Positions 1-7,864 of a stretch of DNA of 64,000 nucleotides are shown piece by piece (positions within the stretch are counted from its first letter, which is position 1; each line of letters starts with the position of its first letter). Below the pieces are notes generated by a model, which saw nothing but the letters and a program-made list of their open reading frames with translations, ran no database searches and was not told where the DNA came from. Made by a program: the position numbers and the translations under genes. Location: NCBI RefSeq assembly GCF_016811915.1, contig NZ_CP069127.1, positions 5,520,001-5,584,000 on the forward strand, written 5' to 3'. This DNA is from Brevibacillus choshinensis (GTDB taxonomy: Bacteria; Bacillota; Bacilli; Brevibacillales; Brevibacillaceae).

Positions 1-747
1 GATGACGCCGCCAGTGCCTTCGATTTTCGAAATGACCGCTGTCCCATCGTGATCGATATCGGCAAAAGGAAAGCCCAGCTCTGCCAGTCCGGCCACCTCT
101 TTTTTCCCCGGGTCAGCAAAATACCCGCCCGTGATTTGCCCCGCGCACTCTAGCAGATGACCTATTACCGTACCTTGCGCCAGCTTGTCCTTCTCCTCCC
201 ATGACCAGCCGTAATGATGCATCATGGGTGCCAAAAACAGCGAGGGGTCGGCCACCCGCCCTGCCACGATGATATCCGCACCTGTCTCAAGCGCCGGTAA
301 CAGGGCTGCGGCTCCGATGTACGCGTTGGCGGAAATCAGCGGACCGTACGAAGACAACGGTTCGTTCGATTCCAGGGTGCGCTGCTCTGGATGCAGCTTC
401 TCCAGCACATCGTCCCCCGTCACCGCTGCCACTTTAATAGATAAACCTTGCCGCCGGGCGATCTCGATGATCTTTTCAGCAGCCGCTACGGGGTTGGCTG
501 CCCCCATATTGGTCACGAGCCGCACGCGATTTTTCTTCAGGATCGGCAGCAGAAGCTCCATTCTTTTCTCCAACAAGGCATCGTAGCCGAGAGCAGGATT
601 TTCCAGCTTCCTCCTCTGCGCCAATGCGATCGTGCGCTCCGCCAGACATTCCAGCACCAGGTAATCCAGCTTTCCTTGCTCCGCCAATAAGACAGCGGGC
701 TCCAATCTGTCACCGGCGAAACCGGCTCCAGAGCCAATTCTCAACAT
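1..747 (-). CDS. AtuA/DUF1446-family protein, partial (C-terminus outside window)
   Basis: Only the first ~249 residues are present. The N-terminus reads LRIGSGAGFAGDRLEPAV, followed by DYLVLECLAERTIALAQ and VRLVTNMGAANPVAAAEK, which I recognise as the hallmark of the acyclic terpene utilisation AtuA (DUF1446) family, thought to act on acyl-CoA or carboxylate substrates. The ATG at 747 is preceded by GAGGTGATGAC and lies 12 bp after the stop of the CitMHS transporter, so the two are almost certainly one operon read from the sigma-54 promoter at 2085-2100. The enzyme's substrate is unknown; the neighbouring citrate-type transporter suggests a di- or tricarboxylate. Confidence 0.8.
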   Translation of the reverse strand, partial: MLRIGSGAGFAGDRLEPAVLLAEQGKLDYLVLECLAERTIALAQRRKLENPALGYDALLEKRMELLLPILKKNRVRLVTNMGAANPVAAAEKIIEIARRQGLSIKVAAVTGDDVLEKLHPEQRTLESNEPLSSYGPLISANAYIGAAALLPALETGADIIVAGRVADPSLFLAPMMHHYGWSWEEKDKLAQGTVIGHLLECAGQITGGYFADPGKKEVAGLAELGFPFADIDHDGTAVISKIEGTGGVI

Positions 748-759
748 GTCATCACCTCA

Positions 760-2046
760 TCATGTAATAGCACCTGTGGCGAGGGCGACAATGGTCATGA
801 CGATCGTCGTGCCAAATGCCCATTTAAAAATAAAGCGTTGATGCTCGCCAAGCGTAACACCCGCGAGACCCACCAAAATAAACGTCGAAGCCGTCAATGG
901 ACTGAGTGGGAAGCCCGTGGTCATCTGGCCCAAAATCGCCGCCCGTCCTACCGCCAGCGGGTCCATTCCAAAATTGCTGGCTGTCTCACTGAGAATCGGC
1001 AAAACCCCAAAATAATAAGCATCCGGAGTAAAGACCAAGCTGAGCGGCATGCTCGTAATCGCCACGAGGATGGGTAAGGAACTTGCGAGCGAATCCGGAA
1101 TAATGGAGACAAGCGCCGCAGCCATCGCTTCAATCATTTTCGTTCCCGTCAGAATTCCCGTGAAAATACCTGCTGCAAAGATCATGGTGATCACCATAAC
1201 CACGTTTCCAGCGTGACTAACCAGACGCTCTTGCTGCTCCTGAGGCTTTGGGTAGTTGATCAGGAGAGCAATCGCAAAGGCAATCATGAACAGAACGGGA
1301 AGCGGCAGCAGCACTTTGACCAGCGAGACGACCAGCACAATCGTCAAAATCAGATTGAACCAGAAGAGCTGCGGTCGCTTCGTATGCTCCGCCCCCAGCT
1401 CGACTTTCCCCTCTGCCTCACTCAGCTGGATAATCCCGAGGCGGCTACGCTCCTTTTTACCGAGCCAGTAAGACGCGAACAGCACCCAGACCATCCCCGC
1501 AATCATCGCCGGAATGACTGGATTGAACAGCTGTGCCGAGTCGGTATGCAGGACGGTCATGGCTCTCGCAGTAGGTCCACCCCAGGGTGCGATATTCATC
1601 ACACCTGCACCAAGACAGACAATCCCTGAAAGGACGAGCGGGCTCATATCCAATCGCTTGTAGAGCGGCAGCAGGGCCGAAATCGTAATCATGAACGTCG
1701 AAGCCCCATCCCCATCCAATGCCACGATCATCGTGAGGACGGCCGTACCGATCGCGACCTTGATCGGATCTCCCTTCACCAGCCGGATCATTTTTGAAAT
1801 AAAGGGATCAAACAGACCCGTATCGATCATCAAGCCAAAGTACAGAACGGCAAAGCCTACCATGATGCCCGTCGGCGCTACTTTCGTTATTCCATCGAGC
1901 ATCATCTTGCCCATCTCGGGAGCAAATCCGCCGATGATCGCGAACACAAGAGGAACGAGAATCAAGGAAACCATCACAGAAACACGCTTTGTCATAATCA
2001 ATGCAAGAAAGAGTCCAACCGTCAGAAAACCAAACAAGGCTAACAT
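760..2046 (-). CDS. CitMHS-family citrate/metal:proton symporter
   Basis: About 428 residues and almost entirely hydrophobic, with roughly 12 membrane segments. Signature stretches include DGDGASTFMITISALLPLYKR, GVMNIAPWGGPTARAMTVL and a C-terminal PLSPLTASTFILVGLAGV, typical of CitM/CitH secondary transporters that import citrate complexed with Mg or Ca. An upstream in-frame ATG at 2073 exists, but the predicted sigma-54 start site lies about there. The ATG at 2046 follows a GGGGGG-rich Shine-Dalgarno at 2053-2057, so I take 2046. First gene of an operon with the AtuA-family gene; controlled by the sigma-54 activator encoded upstream. Exact substrate is not readable from sequence. Confidence 0.85.
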   Translation of the reverse strand: MLALFGFLTVGLFLALIMTKRVSVMVSLILVPLVFAIIGGFAPEMGKMMLDGITKVAPTGIMVGFAVLYFGLMIDTGLFDPFISKMIRLVKGDPIKVAIGTAVLTMIVALDGDGASTFMITISALLPLYKRLDMSPLVLSGIVCLGAGVMNIAPWGGPTARAMTVLHTDSAQLFNPVIPAMIAGMVWVLFASYWLGKKERSRLGIIQLSEAEGKVELGAEHTKRPQLFWFNLILTIVLVVSLVKVLLPLPVLFMIAFAIALLINYPKPQEQQERLVSHAGNVVMVITMIFAAGIFTGILTGTKMIEAMAAALVSIIPDSLASSLPILVAITSMPLSLVFTPDAYYFGVLPILSETASNFGMDPLAVGRAAILGQMTTGFPLSPLTASTFILVGLAGVTLGEHQRFIFKWAFGTTIVMTIVALATGAIT

Positions 2047-2084
2047 TGCTACCCCCCTAACAAATTTGATCACACTCCTCGTTA

Positions 2085-2100
2085 TGCAAGTCGTATACCA
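2085..2100 (-). promoter_or_regulatory. Sigma-54 (-24/-12) promoter of the CitMHS/AtuA operon
   Basis: Read on the minus strand: TGGTATACGACTTGCA. It matches the TGGCACG-N4-TTGCW consensus with both invariant dinucleotides (GG and GC) correctly spaced. Predicted start of transcription is about 2073, just upstream of the gene's ribosome binding site. The upstream gene encodes a sigma-54 activator and rpoN itself is in this window. Confidence 0.8.
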
Positions 2101-2136
2101 AAAAAGAAAACGCTTTTATAAAGCGCTTTCTTTTTT
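2101..2136 (-). terminator. Rho-independent terminator of the sigma-54 activator gene
   Basis: Ten-base stem (2106-2115 with 2121-2130, one G-T pair), five-base loop, and T-run on both sides. It isolates the activator gene from the sigma-54 promoter immediately downstream. Confidence 0.8.
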
Positions 2137-2223
2137 GCTGCCATTCTATTTTTTTAAAACGGTTCCTCGCGACACATGCCCGAAAGTGCGTAGCGGCCGT
2201 GCAGCCTTCACCATTACACCTTT

Positions 2224-2250
2224 TTAGAACGTTATTCTAAAGATTTAGAA
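2224..2250. promoter_or_regulatory. Candidate activator-binding repeats (UAS)
   Basis: Three alternating half-sites: TTTAGAA, then TTCTAAA five bases on, then TTTAGAA two bases on, giving two overlapping perfect inverted repeats. They sit about 150-175 bp upstream of the predicted sigma-54 start site, the usual distance for an enhancer-binding protein, and overlap the last codons of the activator gene. Function is inferred. Confidence 0.45.
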
Positions 2251-3638
2251 TCCTTGGAGGTGTGGAGCAGCCGATATTTGCGCATCTTGTTATAGAGTGT
2301 AGCCAAGGAAATGCCCAAGCGCTTTGCGGCCTTTTTCCGTTCTTCTACATCTTCACCGAACTGGCAGAGCGTCTCCCGTATCCACCTGCGCTCCGCATCA
2401 TCCACTACCTCTCGCAGTGACGAATGCGATGCTGCGTGAGAAAAGTCCGGATAGGCCCGATTCATCTGTTGCAAATAAGCTGGCAAATGATTCAATTGGA
2501 TATGCGTTCCTTCTGCCATGCACATGCTGTAATCAACCGTATTTTTCAGTTCGCGGATGTTCCCCGGCCAATCGTATTGCTGCAAAAGCTGGAGAGCTTC
2601 CTTCTCAATGGTGAAAGGATGATCAGCGGAGGTTCGCAGAAAAGAGGCAACGAGCTCAGGGATATCTCCCCGCCGTTCGCGCAAAGCGGGAATATGAATC
2701 GAAAGGACATGGAGCCGGTAGTACAAATCCTCGCGAAAAAGCTTCTTTTCTACCAGCTGCGTAAGATCTCTATTGGTAGCGGCAATCACACGGACATCGA
2801 TCGTGCGCTCCCTGACTTCCCCTACCTTGCGAATGGAACGCTCCTGCAGGACACGCAGCAGCTTGGCCTGCAAATCGTACGGAAGCTCCCCGATTTCATC
2901 CAAAAAGAGAGTGCCCCCATGAGCAATTTCAAACAACCCCATTTTCCCGCCTTTTTTCGCATTGGTAAAAGAGCCTTCCTCGTAGCCAAACAGCTCACTT
3001 TCCAGCAATGCAGCCGGGATGGCAGCACAGTTCACCGGTATGAAGGGACGATTAGCCCTCTTACTCTCGTTGTGGATGGACTGAGCAAACAGCTCCTTTC
3101 CCGTCCCGCTCTCCCCGGTAATCAGCACGGGCAGCTGGGAGTCTGCCGCTTTTTTGGCAATATGAACGATGGCCCCCAGTCCATTCCCTGCTCCGACTAC
3201 ATGGCCAAAGGTATACTTGGTCTGGTAAAGAGAACCCATCGCCTTCTCTAGCTGAAGCAGCTTTTCTTTATTTTTCTCCAGCTCCAAAGAGAGCTTGTGG
3301 ACTTCCGTCAATCCTTTGCAGATCGAAACAGCCCCTACGATCTCCCCATGCAGCAAGATCGGAGCCATATCCACGACGTATTCCGTGGTTCCTTCTTTGC
3401 GATAGATACCAGCTCGGGTCTTCCCATCCCGCAGGGTGTCTACCAACTGGGCTCCGGGCCGCACGGATCGCAGCGGCTGTCCCAAAATGACTTCAGGCCG
3501 AACTCCCGTGATTCTCGTATATTCCGGGTTGATCAGACGGACGATCTCATCCCGATCAATGACAAGAACGCCATCGTGGATAGAATGGATGATAGCTTGG
3601 AACCATTCCAGCTCTTGGTTGAGGTTGTGCTGCAGCAT
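2232..3638 (-). CDS. Sigma-54-dependent transcriptional activator (PAS-AAA+-Fis HTH)
   Basis: 468 residues. A PAS-like sensor occupies residues ~10-115 and a short coiled segment ~115-135. An AAA+ domain follows (~145-385) with Walker A GESGTGKE at 175-182 and Walker B TLFLDE at 243-248; a Fis-type helix-turn-helix ends the protein (~425-462). No receiver domain, so it probably senses a ligand. The sigma-54 contact loop reads GSFTNA (222-227) rather than GAFTGA. The phenylalanine and threonine are kept but the second glycine is asparagine, unusual for an active bacterial enhancer-binding protein. It has its own terminator and is followed by a -24/-12 promoter driving a CitMHS transporter, its likely target. 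The start has AAAGGAGAGG eight bases upstream. Confidence 0.92.
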   Translation of the reverse strand: MLQHNLNQELEWFQAIIHSIHDGVLVIDRDEIVRLINPEYTRITGVRPEVILGQPLRSVRPGAQLVDTLRDGKTRAGIYRKEGTTEYVVDMAPILLHGEIVGAVSICKGLTEVHKLSLELEKNKEKLLQLEKAMGSLYQTKYTFGHVVGAGNGLGAIVHIAKKAADSQLPVLITGESGTGKELFAQSIHNESKRANRPFIPVNCAAIPAALLESELFGYEEGSFTNAKKGGKMGLFEIAHGGTLFLDEIGELPYDLQAKLLRVLQERSIRKVGEVRERTIDVRVIAATNRDLTQLVEKKLFREDLYYRLHVLSIHIPALRERRGDIPELVASFLRTSADHPFTIEKEALQLLQQYDWPGNIRELKNTVDYSMCMAEGTHIQLNHLPAYLQQMNRAYPDFSHAASHSSLREVVDDAERRWIRETLCQFGEDVEERKKAAKRLGISLATLYNKMRKYRLLHTSKDSKSLE

Positions 3639-3796
3639 TCCATCCTCTCCTTTCTACTCTCTTACTCCCATTGTAGCCGATCCGGCAAAACCTTTCTTCT
3701 GCAAATAAAGTCTAGTATCGAAGGCAAAAACCACATACTATCATAGTAAGAGGATCGACCATATGCAGACAGCCAATCTGAAGGAGGAACCCGCCC

Positions 3797-3961
3797 ATGA
3801 AAGAGTTAGTAATCGCAGGAGCCCTTGCTGCAGCTATTTCCTCGATTGTACTGGGGGCATCTTTAGCATCCCCGATGGACACTCCAGACGGCATGCTTGC
3901 GCTACACGACGAAGTAGACGGGGTATTCGTCAGCCACGGAATGCTGCTCGACTATCACTAA
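3797..3961 (+). CDS. Small exported or membrane peptide, 54 residues, unknown function
   Basis: The ATG follows AAGGAGGAAC at ideal distance. The product starts MKELVIAGALAAAISSIVLG, a lysine-flanked hydrophobic segment resembling a signal peptide with possible cleavage after ASLAS. A short acidic mature part follows, with several Asp and His residues. A Rho-independent terminator follows about 45 bp after the stop. The gene stands alone between a divergent activator gene and a convergent BCCP-like gene. I do not recognise the family; the ribosome binding site, signal-like start and terminator are the support for it being real. Confidence 0.6.
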   Translation: MKELVIAGALAAAISSIVLGASLASPMDTPDGMLALHDEVDGVFVSHGMLLDYH

Positions 3962-4003
3962 AAAGCACCGTTTCTGTTAGGCCGCACTTCTTCCATTCGA
4001 TGT

Positions 4004-4042
4004 AAAAAAACAAGCTGGCATCGGTTCGCAGCTTGTTTTTCT
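4004..4042. terminator. Bidirectional terminator
   Basis: Stem AAAACAAGCT (4007-4016) with AGCTTGTTTT (4030-4039), T-rich on both sides, between the small plus-strand gene and the convergent biotinyl-protein gene; it can serve both. Confidence 0.85.
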
Positions 4043-4055
4043 TCTTTTCCTATGA

Positions 4056-4268
4056 TCAGGACAATTCTATGAGGACATCTCCTTCATTGACGAAATCGGC
4101 TTCGGCTACTTTCACTTCCTTGACGATCCCGTCGCTTTCGGCTGCGATCGGAATTTCCATCTTCATGGATTCCAGGATGACGACATCCTGCCCCTCTACG
4201 ACTGCGTCTCCCGGCTTCACCAGCACCTTCCACACACTTCCTGCCATACTCGCTACCACTTTACTCAC
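4056..4268 (-). CDS. Biotin/lipoyl attachment protein (BCCP-like, 70 aa)
   Basis: A single biotinyl domain with the acceptor motif ESMKMEIP, the lysine being the biotinylation site. Such free-standing 70-residue carriers work with biotin carboxylases or decarboxylases. A longer in-frame reading exists upstream, but the GTG at 4268 is preceded by GGGGGAGGG at seven bases and gives exactly one compact domain (SKVVASMAGSVWKVLV at its start), so I chose it. No biotin carboxylase gene is adjacent; the gene lies alone downstream of map, from which it is separated by a strong terminator. Confidence 0.85.
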   Translation of the reverse strand: MSKVVASMAGSVWKVLVKPGDAVVEGQDVVILESMKMEIPIAAESDGIVKEVKVAEADFVNEGDVLIELS

Positions 4269-4407
4269 AGGAATCCCTCCCCCAGTCTCGTCTCCTAGCT
4301 TTATCAGGGCATCGGCAATCTTTACATGCATATACATTTTCGTCGCCCATGATGATCTTTTCCTACTTTCTGTCGCACAATTGAGAAAGGACTTGCGCGA
4401 TAGGGAC

Positions 4408-4442
4408 GATAAAAAGGACTCCGACAGACTGGAGTCCTTTCC
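4408..4442 (-). terminator. Terminator of map
   Basis: Perfect ten-base stem AAAGGACTCC / GGAGTCCTTT with an eight-base loop, followed on the minus strand by TTTTT. Confidence 0.9.
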
Positions 4443-4453
4443 CATACGCCAAG

Positions 4454-5197
4454 CTATGCGGTTAAAATGATCGGCTGCCCACCCGTTACGACAACCGTAT
4501 GCTCGTACTGGGCTACCAGGCTTTTGTCTGGCGTGATCAGCGCCCAGCCGTCCCGTCCGTCGTCTACGTACTCTGCGCCTGTCGAAATGAAAGTCTCGAC
4601 TGCGATTACCATACCATCTGTGAGCAATCTTTTATCCCACTTGTCATAGTAATTCAGAATATGAGTAGGTTCCTCATGGAGGCTTCTCCCAATCCCATGG
4701 CCGGTCAGGTTTTTCACCACGGTAAAGCCGTTTCGACGCGCTTCATTCTGGACAATCCGCCCGATCTGGCTCAGTTTGGAGCCTGCCTTGGCGGATGCCA
4801 GCGCCTTGTACAGCGACTCCTCCGCACACTTGCACAGCGCCTGCTTGCGTTCATCACTTGCGCCGACCACGATCGATGCCCCCGTATCTGCATAATAGCC
4901 ATCGAGCTCCGCAGATACGTCGACATTGATCAGATCACCGTCCTTCAGCTGATAATCATCGGGTATGCCATGTGCGACTACATGATTGACACTGATGCAC
5001 GTGTATCCCGGAAATTCGTACTCTTTCTTCGGGGCAGATTGGGCGCCGTATTTCGTCAACACGGCCCTTCCGATCTCGTCCAGATCTTTTGTCGACACAC
5101 CTCGCCTGACTGCCTGCAGCATGGCTTCTCTCGCCTCAGCCACGATCCTGCCGATTCGCTTCAGACCGATCAAATCTAATTCGTTTTGAATGGACAT
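4454..5197 (-). CDS. map: Methionine aminopeptidase, type I
   Basis: 247 residues, the usual length of a type I enzyme without N-terminal extension. It removes the initiator methionine from nascent proteins in the cytosol. All five metal ligands are visible: D93 and D104 (NVDVSAELDGYYADTG), H167 (GHGIG), E201 (ETF) and E232 (YEHT). The active-site His is H76 in VVAHGIP. Monocistronic, with its own terminator, and not linked to the secY/adk region where the main map usually lies. It may therefore be a second, paralogous copy, as in Bacillus (YflG-type). Ribosome binding site AGGAGGA precedes the ATG. Confidence 0.95.
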   Translation of the reverse strand: MSIQNELDLIGLKRIGRIVAEAREAMLQAVRRGVSTKDLDEIGRAVLTKYGAQSAPKKEYEFPGYTCISVNHVVAHGIPDDYQLKDGDLINVDVSAELDGYYADTGASIVVGASDERKQALCKCAEESLYKALASAKAGSKLSQIGRIVQNEARRNGFTVVKNLTGHGIGRSLHEEPTHILNYYDKWDKRLLTDGMVIAVETFISTGAEYVDDGRDGWALITPDKSLVAQYEHTVVVTGGQPIILTA

Positions 5198-5254
5198 GCA
5201 ACTATCCTCCTGCGTAAAAGAATACCTTCATTATATCCTATTTACGGAAAGCTC

Positions 5255-6385
5255 TCATGCGAATCGGCTGAGCGCAAATGGCGACAAATCAAAGTTCGTC
5301 TTTCCCTGCAAGGTCAACTGCGCAGATATCTCCCCCACCACGCTGGCAAATTTGAAGCCGTGCGCCGAGCAGGCCGATACGATCAGGACGTGATCGTGGC
5401 TGGGATGCCGGTCGATGATGAAATCGTGATCCGGCGTCCAGGTGACCAGGCAGACTTGGCCGCGTACCAGTTTGCCTCCGACATGCGGGAAGAACCGCTT
5501 TGCTACGGTAAACAAATCGCCGTCATCACCGGGTTCGCTGCCAAATTGGCGGTTCACCTCATCAGGATTCACATTCACCCCAGCATCATGACTGCCAAGC
5601 TTAAGTCCAGATCCCTGGATGCTCGGGAAGCCGTAGAAGCGGTCACCTGGCAAGTCCACGAAATATGATGGGAACTTCCCTAACCCGTACGCGGCTTCAT
5701 CCGCTTCGTACCAGACGACGGTCTTGCGGAATGGCTGCAGCGGAATCTCCAGCTCCTGGAGAAGCTGACCTGTCCACGCCCCTGCTGTCACGATCAGCTT
5801 GTCCGCATGGTAATCTCCTTGGAGGGTGTGCACCGTGACGCCATCTGCATGATACGTGATAGACTTGGCTCGGGTATTCGTGAACAGGGCCGCGTCATGC
5901 TGCAAAGCCAGCTGCCGGTATGCACGAATGCACTCTTCGCTGTACAAAAGTCCCGAATTTGGCTCGAATGCGCCCATGATCTCTTCCGTCACGGCAATGC
6001 CCGGCCAGCGCTTTCTCACTTCCTCCGGCTGCAGGAGTTCCAACGGCAAGTCAAATTGTTTGGCGCTGTTGATTTCTTCCTCCAAAAAGGCGGAACCGAT
6101 ATTCGCCAGCCCGAGCACTCCGGTGCGTTCAAAAAGATGCTTCCCCGTTTCTCGCTCGAGGTCTTCCCACAGCTCCTGCGCGCGCAGCACCATCGGAACG
6201 TATTTTTTGCCTTCCCCGTAGGCGTGGCGGATCATTCGCGTATCTCCGTGATGACTCCCCTTCGTGTGCGGAGGATCGAAGGCATCGATCAGCAGTACCT
6301 TGGCATGCTGCTTCGCTAAAAAGGCTCCAGCAGCCATTCCCATGGAGCCCGCCCCCAAAACAATGACATCATAGGTGTTTTTCAT
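5255..6385 (-). CDS. Sarcosine oxidase / N-methyl-amino-acid oxidase family flavoprotein
   Basis: 376 residues, close to monomeric sarcosine oxidase. N-terminal FAD dinucleotide fold with VIVLGAGSMGMAAG (residues 8-20), then GSHHGDTRMIRHAYGE typical of MSOX/MTOX. C312 in RGQVCLVTWTPDHDF matches the cysteine that holds 8alpha-S-cysteinyl FAD, and K262 (SGLKLGSHD) matches the oxygen-activating lysine. The enzyme should oxidise a secondary N-methyl amine, giving formaldehyde and H2O2. It follows the MetQ-like lipoprotein gene on the same strand with a 93 bp gap and could be co-transcribed with it. Substrate (sarcosine, N-methyltryptophan or other) cannot be decided from sequence. Confidence 0.9.
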   Translation of the reverse strand: MKNTYDVIVLGAGSMGMAAGAFLAKQHAKVLLIDAFDPPHTKGSHHGDTRMIRHAYGEGKKYVPMVLRAQELWEDLERETGKHLFERTGVLGLANIGSAFLEEEINSAKQFDLPLELLQPEEVRKRWPGIAVTEEIMGAFEPNSGLLYSEECIRAYRQLALQHDAALFTNTRAKSITYHADGVTVHTLQGDYHADKLIVTAGAWTGQLLQELEIPLQPFRKTVVWYEADEAAYGLGKFPSYFVDLPGDRFYGFPSIQGSGLKLGSHDAGVNVNPDEVNRQFGSEPGDDGDLFTVAKRFFPHVGGKLVRGQVCLVTWTPDHDFIIDRHPSHDHVLIVSACSAHGFKFASVVGEISAQLTLQGKTNFDLSPFALSRFA

Positions 6386-6478
6386 ACGCCACTTCCTTTC
6401 TCTAAATGCACGATTCTATGAGCAAGGTCCCCTCCTAAAAGGAAGAGACCTGTTCACCAGAGAATGCATCGATTTCGC

Positions 6479-7330
6479 TTACCAAGCAGGAACCATCGAA
6501 TCTCCGTATTTATCCGTCACCAGTTTTTTCACTTCGTCAGAATGGAAGGCTTTGACCAGCTTCTGGAACACTGGCTTGTCTTTGTCTCCTGCACGAACTG
6601 CGATAATATTTACCCATGGTGAATCTTTCGGTTCCATGTAGATCGCATCTTTCGTAGGCACCAGACCGCTTTCGATGGCAAAGTTGCTGTTGATGACAGC
6701 AGCTGTCAAATCATCCAGCGCTTTTGTGAGGAAAGCGGCATCCATCTCTTTGAACTCGAGTTTCTTCGGATTGTCGATGATGTCACGCACAGTCGCTTTG
6801 ACGCCGACGCCTTCTTTCAGTCTGATCAGGCCCGCTTGTTCAAACAGGATCAGCGCACGCGCCCCGTTGGTCGGGTCGTTTGGCAAGCCGATCAGGTCCC
6901 CTTCTTTCAGCTCGGAAACATCCTTGATCTTTTTGGAGTACATGCCGATCGGATAGTTGATCGTATCCGCGAGCTTGGCGATGTGGGTTCCTTGACCTGC
7001 ATTGAATTCTTCGAGGTACGGCACGTGTTGGAATGCGTTCGCGTCCAGCTGCCCGTCTTCCAATACTTTGTTTGGCTGTACGTAGTCGCTGAATACAACC
7101 AGTTCCACATCCAGACCGTCTTTTGCCGCTACTTCCTTCACGACTTTCCAAATGTCTTCTTCCGGACCGGACATGATGCCGACCTTCAGATGTTCGGCTT
7201 GACCTGCCCCAGCATTTCCTGTGTTCGATTCTCCTCCTGCTTGCGGGGCTTGTCCCTGCCCTCCTCCGCAACCAGCTACCGCAAGTGCAACTACAAGCGA
7301 AAGGAATAGGGATACATACGACTTTTTCAT
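6479..7330 (-). CDS. MetQ/NlpA-family substrate-binding lipoprotein
   Basis: 283 residues. The signal peptide ends in the lipobox LAVAGC, followed by a Gly/Ala/Asn-rich linker to about residue 45 and then the NlpA fold. Family motifs: KVGIMSGPEEDIWKVV, DVELVVFSDYVQPNKVL, DANAFQHVPYLEEF and PNDPTNGARALILFEQAGL. The family delivers methionine or related compounds to an ABC importer. Neither the MetN ATPase nor the MetI permease is adjacent, so it is an orphan here. It has its own promoter (7382-7410) and no SAM riboswitch, unlike the sugar-type importer 6 kb away. The downstream flavin oxidase may act on what it helps import; that is inference. Confidence 0.9.
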   Translation of the reverse strand: MKKSYVSLFLSLVVALAVAGCGGGQGQAPQAGGESNTGNAGAGQAEHLKVGIMSGPEEDIWKVVKEVAAKDGLDVELVVFSDYVQPNKVLEDGQLDANAFQHVPYLEEFNAGQGTHIAKLADTINYPIGMYSKKIKDVSELKEGDLIGLPNDPTNGARALILFEQAGLIRLKEGVGVKATVRDIIDNPKKLEFKEMDAAFLTKALDDLTAAVINSNFAIESGLVPTKDAIYMEPKDSPWVNIIAVRAGDKDKPVFQKLVKAFHSDEVKKLVTDKYGDSMVPAW

Positions 7331-7371
7331 GGTGACCTCCCTTTCAATACAAAGTTTTCCGATATAAATAA

Positions 7372-7410
7372 TACGAATTAGATCGTACGCTTTTTTGTTC
7401 GTCCCGTCAA
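7372..7410 (-). promoter_or_regulatory. Promoter of the MetQ-like gene with overlapping inverted repeat
   Basis: TTGACG at 7405-7410 and TACGAT at 7382-7387 are 17 bp apart (minus strand). TACGA-N6-TCGTA at 7372-7387 overlaps the -10 hexamer and looks like a repressor or activator site. Confidence 0.6.
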
Positions 7411-7432
7411 GTCTCTGTTTTCTCCCGTTCTC

Positions 7433-7846
7433 CTACAGCACGCAGGCAAATTGCTTGCGCGTGATGCTCTGGGGCTGTCGATCCAAATACAGGACGACCT
7501 CATCGCCCTCTTCCTTCACCTCGTACATCTTGATCGAAACCGCAGGCGAGAACATCGCTTTCCCCGTCTTCAGGCTGAATTCCCAGCCGTGCAGCGGGCA
7601 GCGAATGATTTCGTTGTGCAGCCCGTAGACGTATTCCTGCGGCTGTGAAGGCAGCATCGTGCCTACGACTGATCCGTACAGCATCGGGACGCCTTGATGG
7701 GGGCAGCTGTTGCGAAAAGCGTAGCATGTCCCCTCGGCACGCAGCAGTCCGATCTCTACTCCGTCCAACTCAATCAGCCTGCGATCTCCCTCCCGCAGCT
7801 CTTCGGCGGAACACACGACCAAACGATGTTTTTCCTGTGCGCTCAT
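7433..7846 (-). CDS. Rieske [2Fe-2S] ferredoxin-like protein
   Basis: 137 residues. Cluster ligands are C-x-H in SCPHQG and C-x2-H in RCPLHGWEF, the standard Rieske spacing. The fold resembles the NirD or ring-hydroxylating-dioxygenase ferredoxin type, an electron carrier to an oxygenase or reductase. It follows the amidohydrolase gene with an 18 bp gap, so they form an operon; a palindromic site and a TetR gene lie upstream. No oxygenase large subunit is present in the window, so its redox partner is unknown. Ribosome binding site AAAGGAGC precedes the ATG. Confidence 0.9.
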   Translation of the reverse strand: MSAQEKHRLVVCSAEELREGDRRLIELDGVEIGLLRAEGTCYAFRNSCPHQGVPMLYGSVVGTMLPSQPQEYVYGLHNEIIRCPLHGWEFSLKTGKAMFSPAVSIKMYEVKEEGDEVVLYLDRQPQSITRKQFACVL

Positions 7847-7864
7847 GATACTCGTGCTCCTTTC

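Noticed and set aside
6421..6453. Inverted repeat downstream of the MetQ-like gene
   Set aside because: The stem (AAGGTCCCCTCCT / AGGAAGAGACCT) has a mismatch and wobble pair and no T-run follows on the minus strand, so I do not call a terminator; the oxidase may be co-transcribed.
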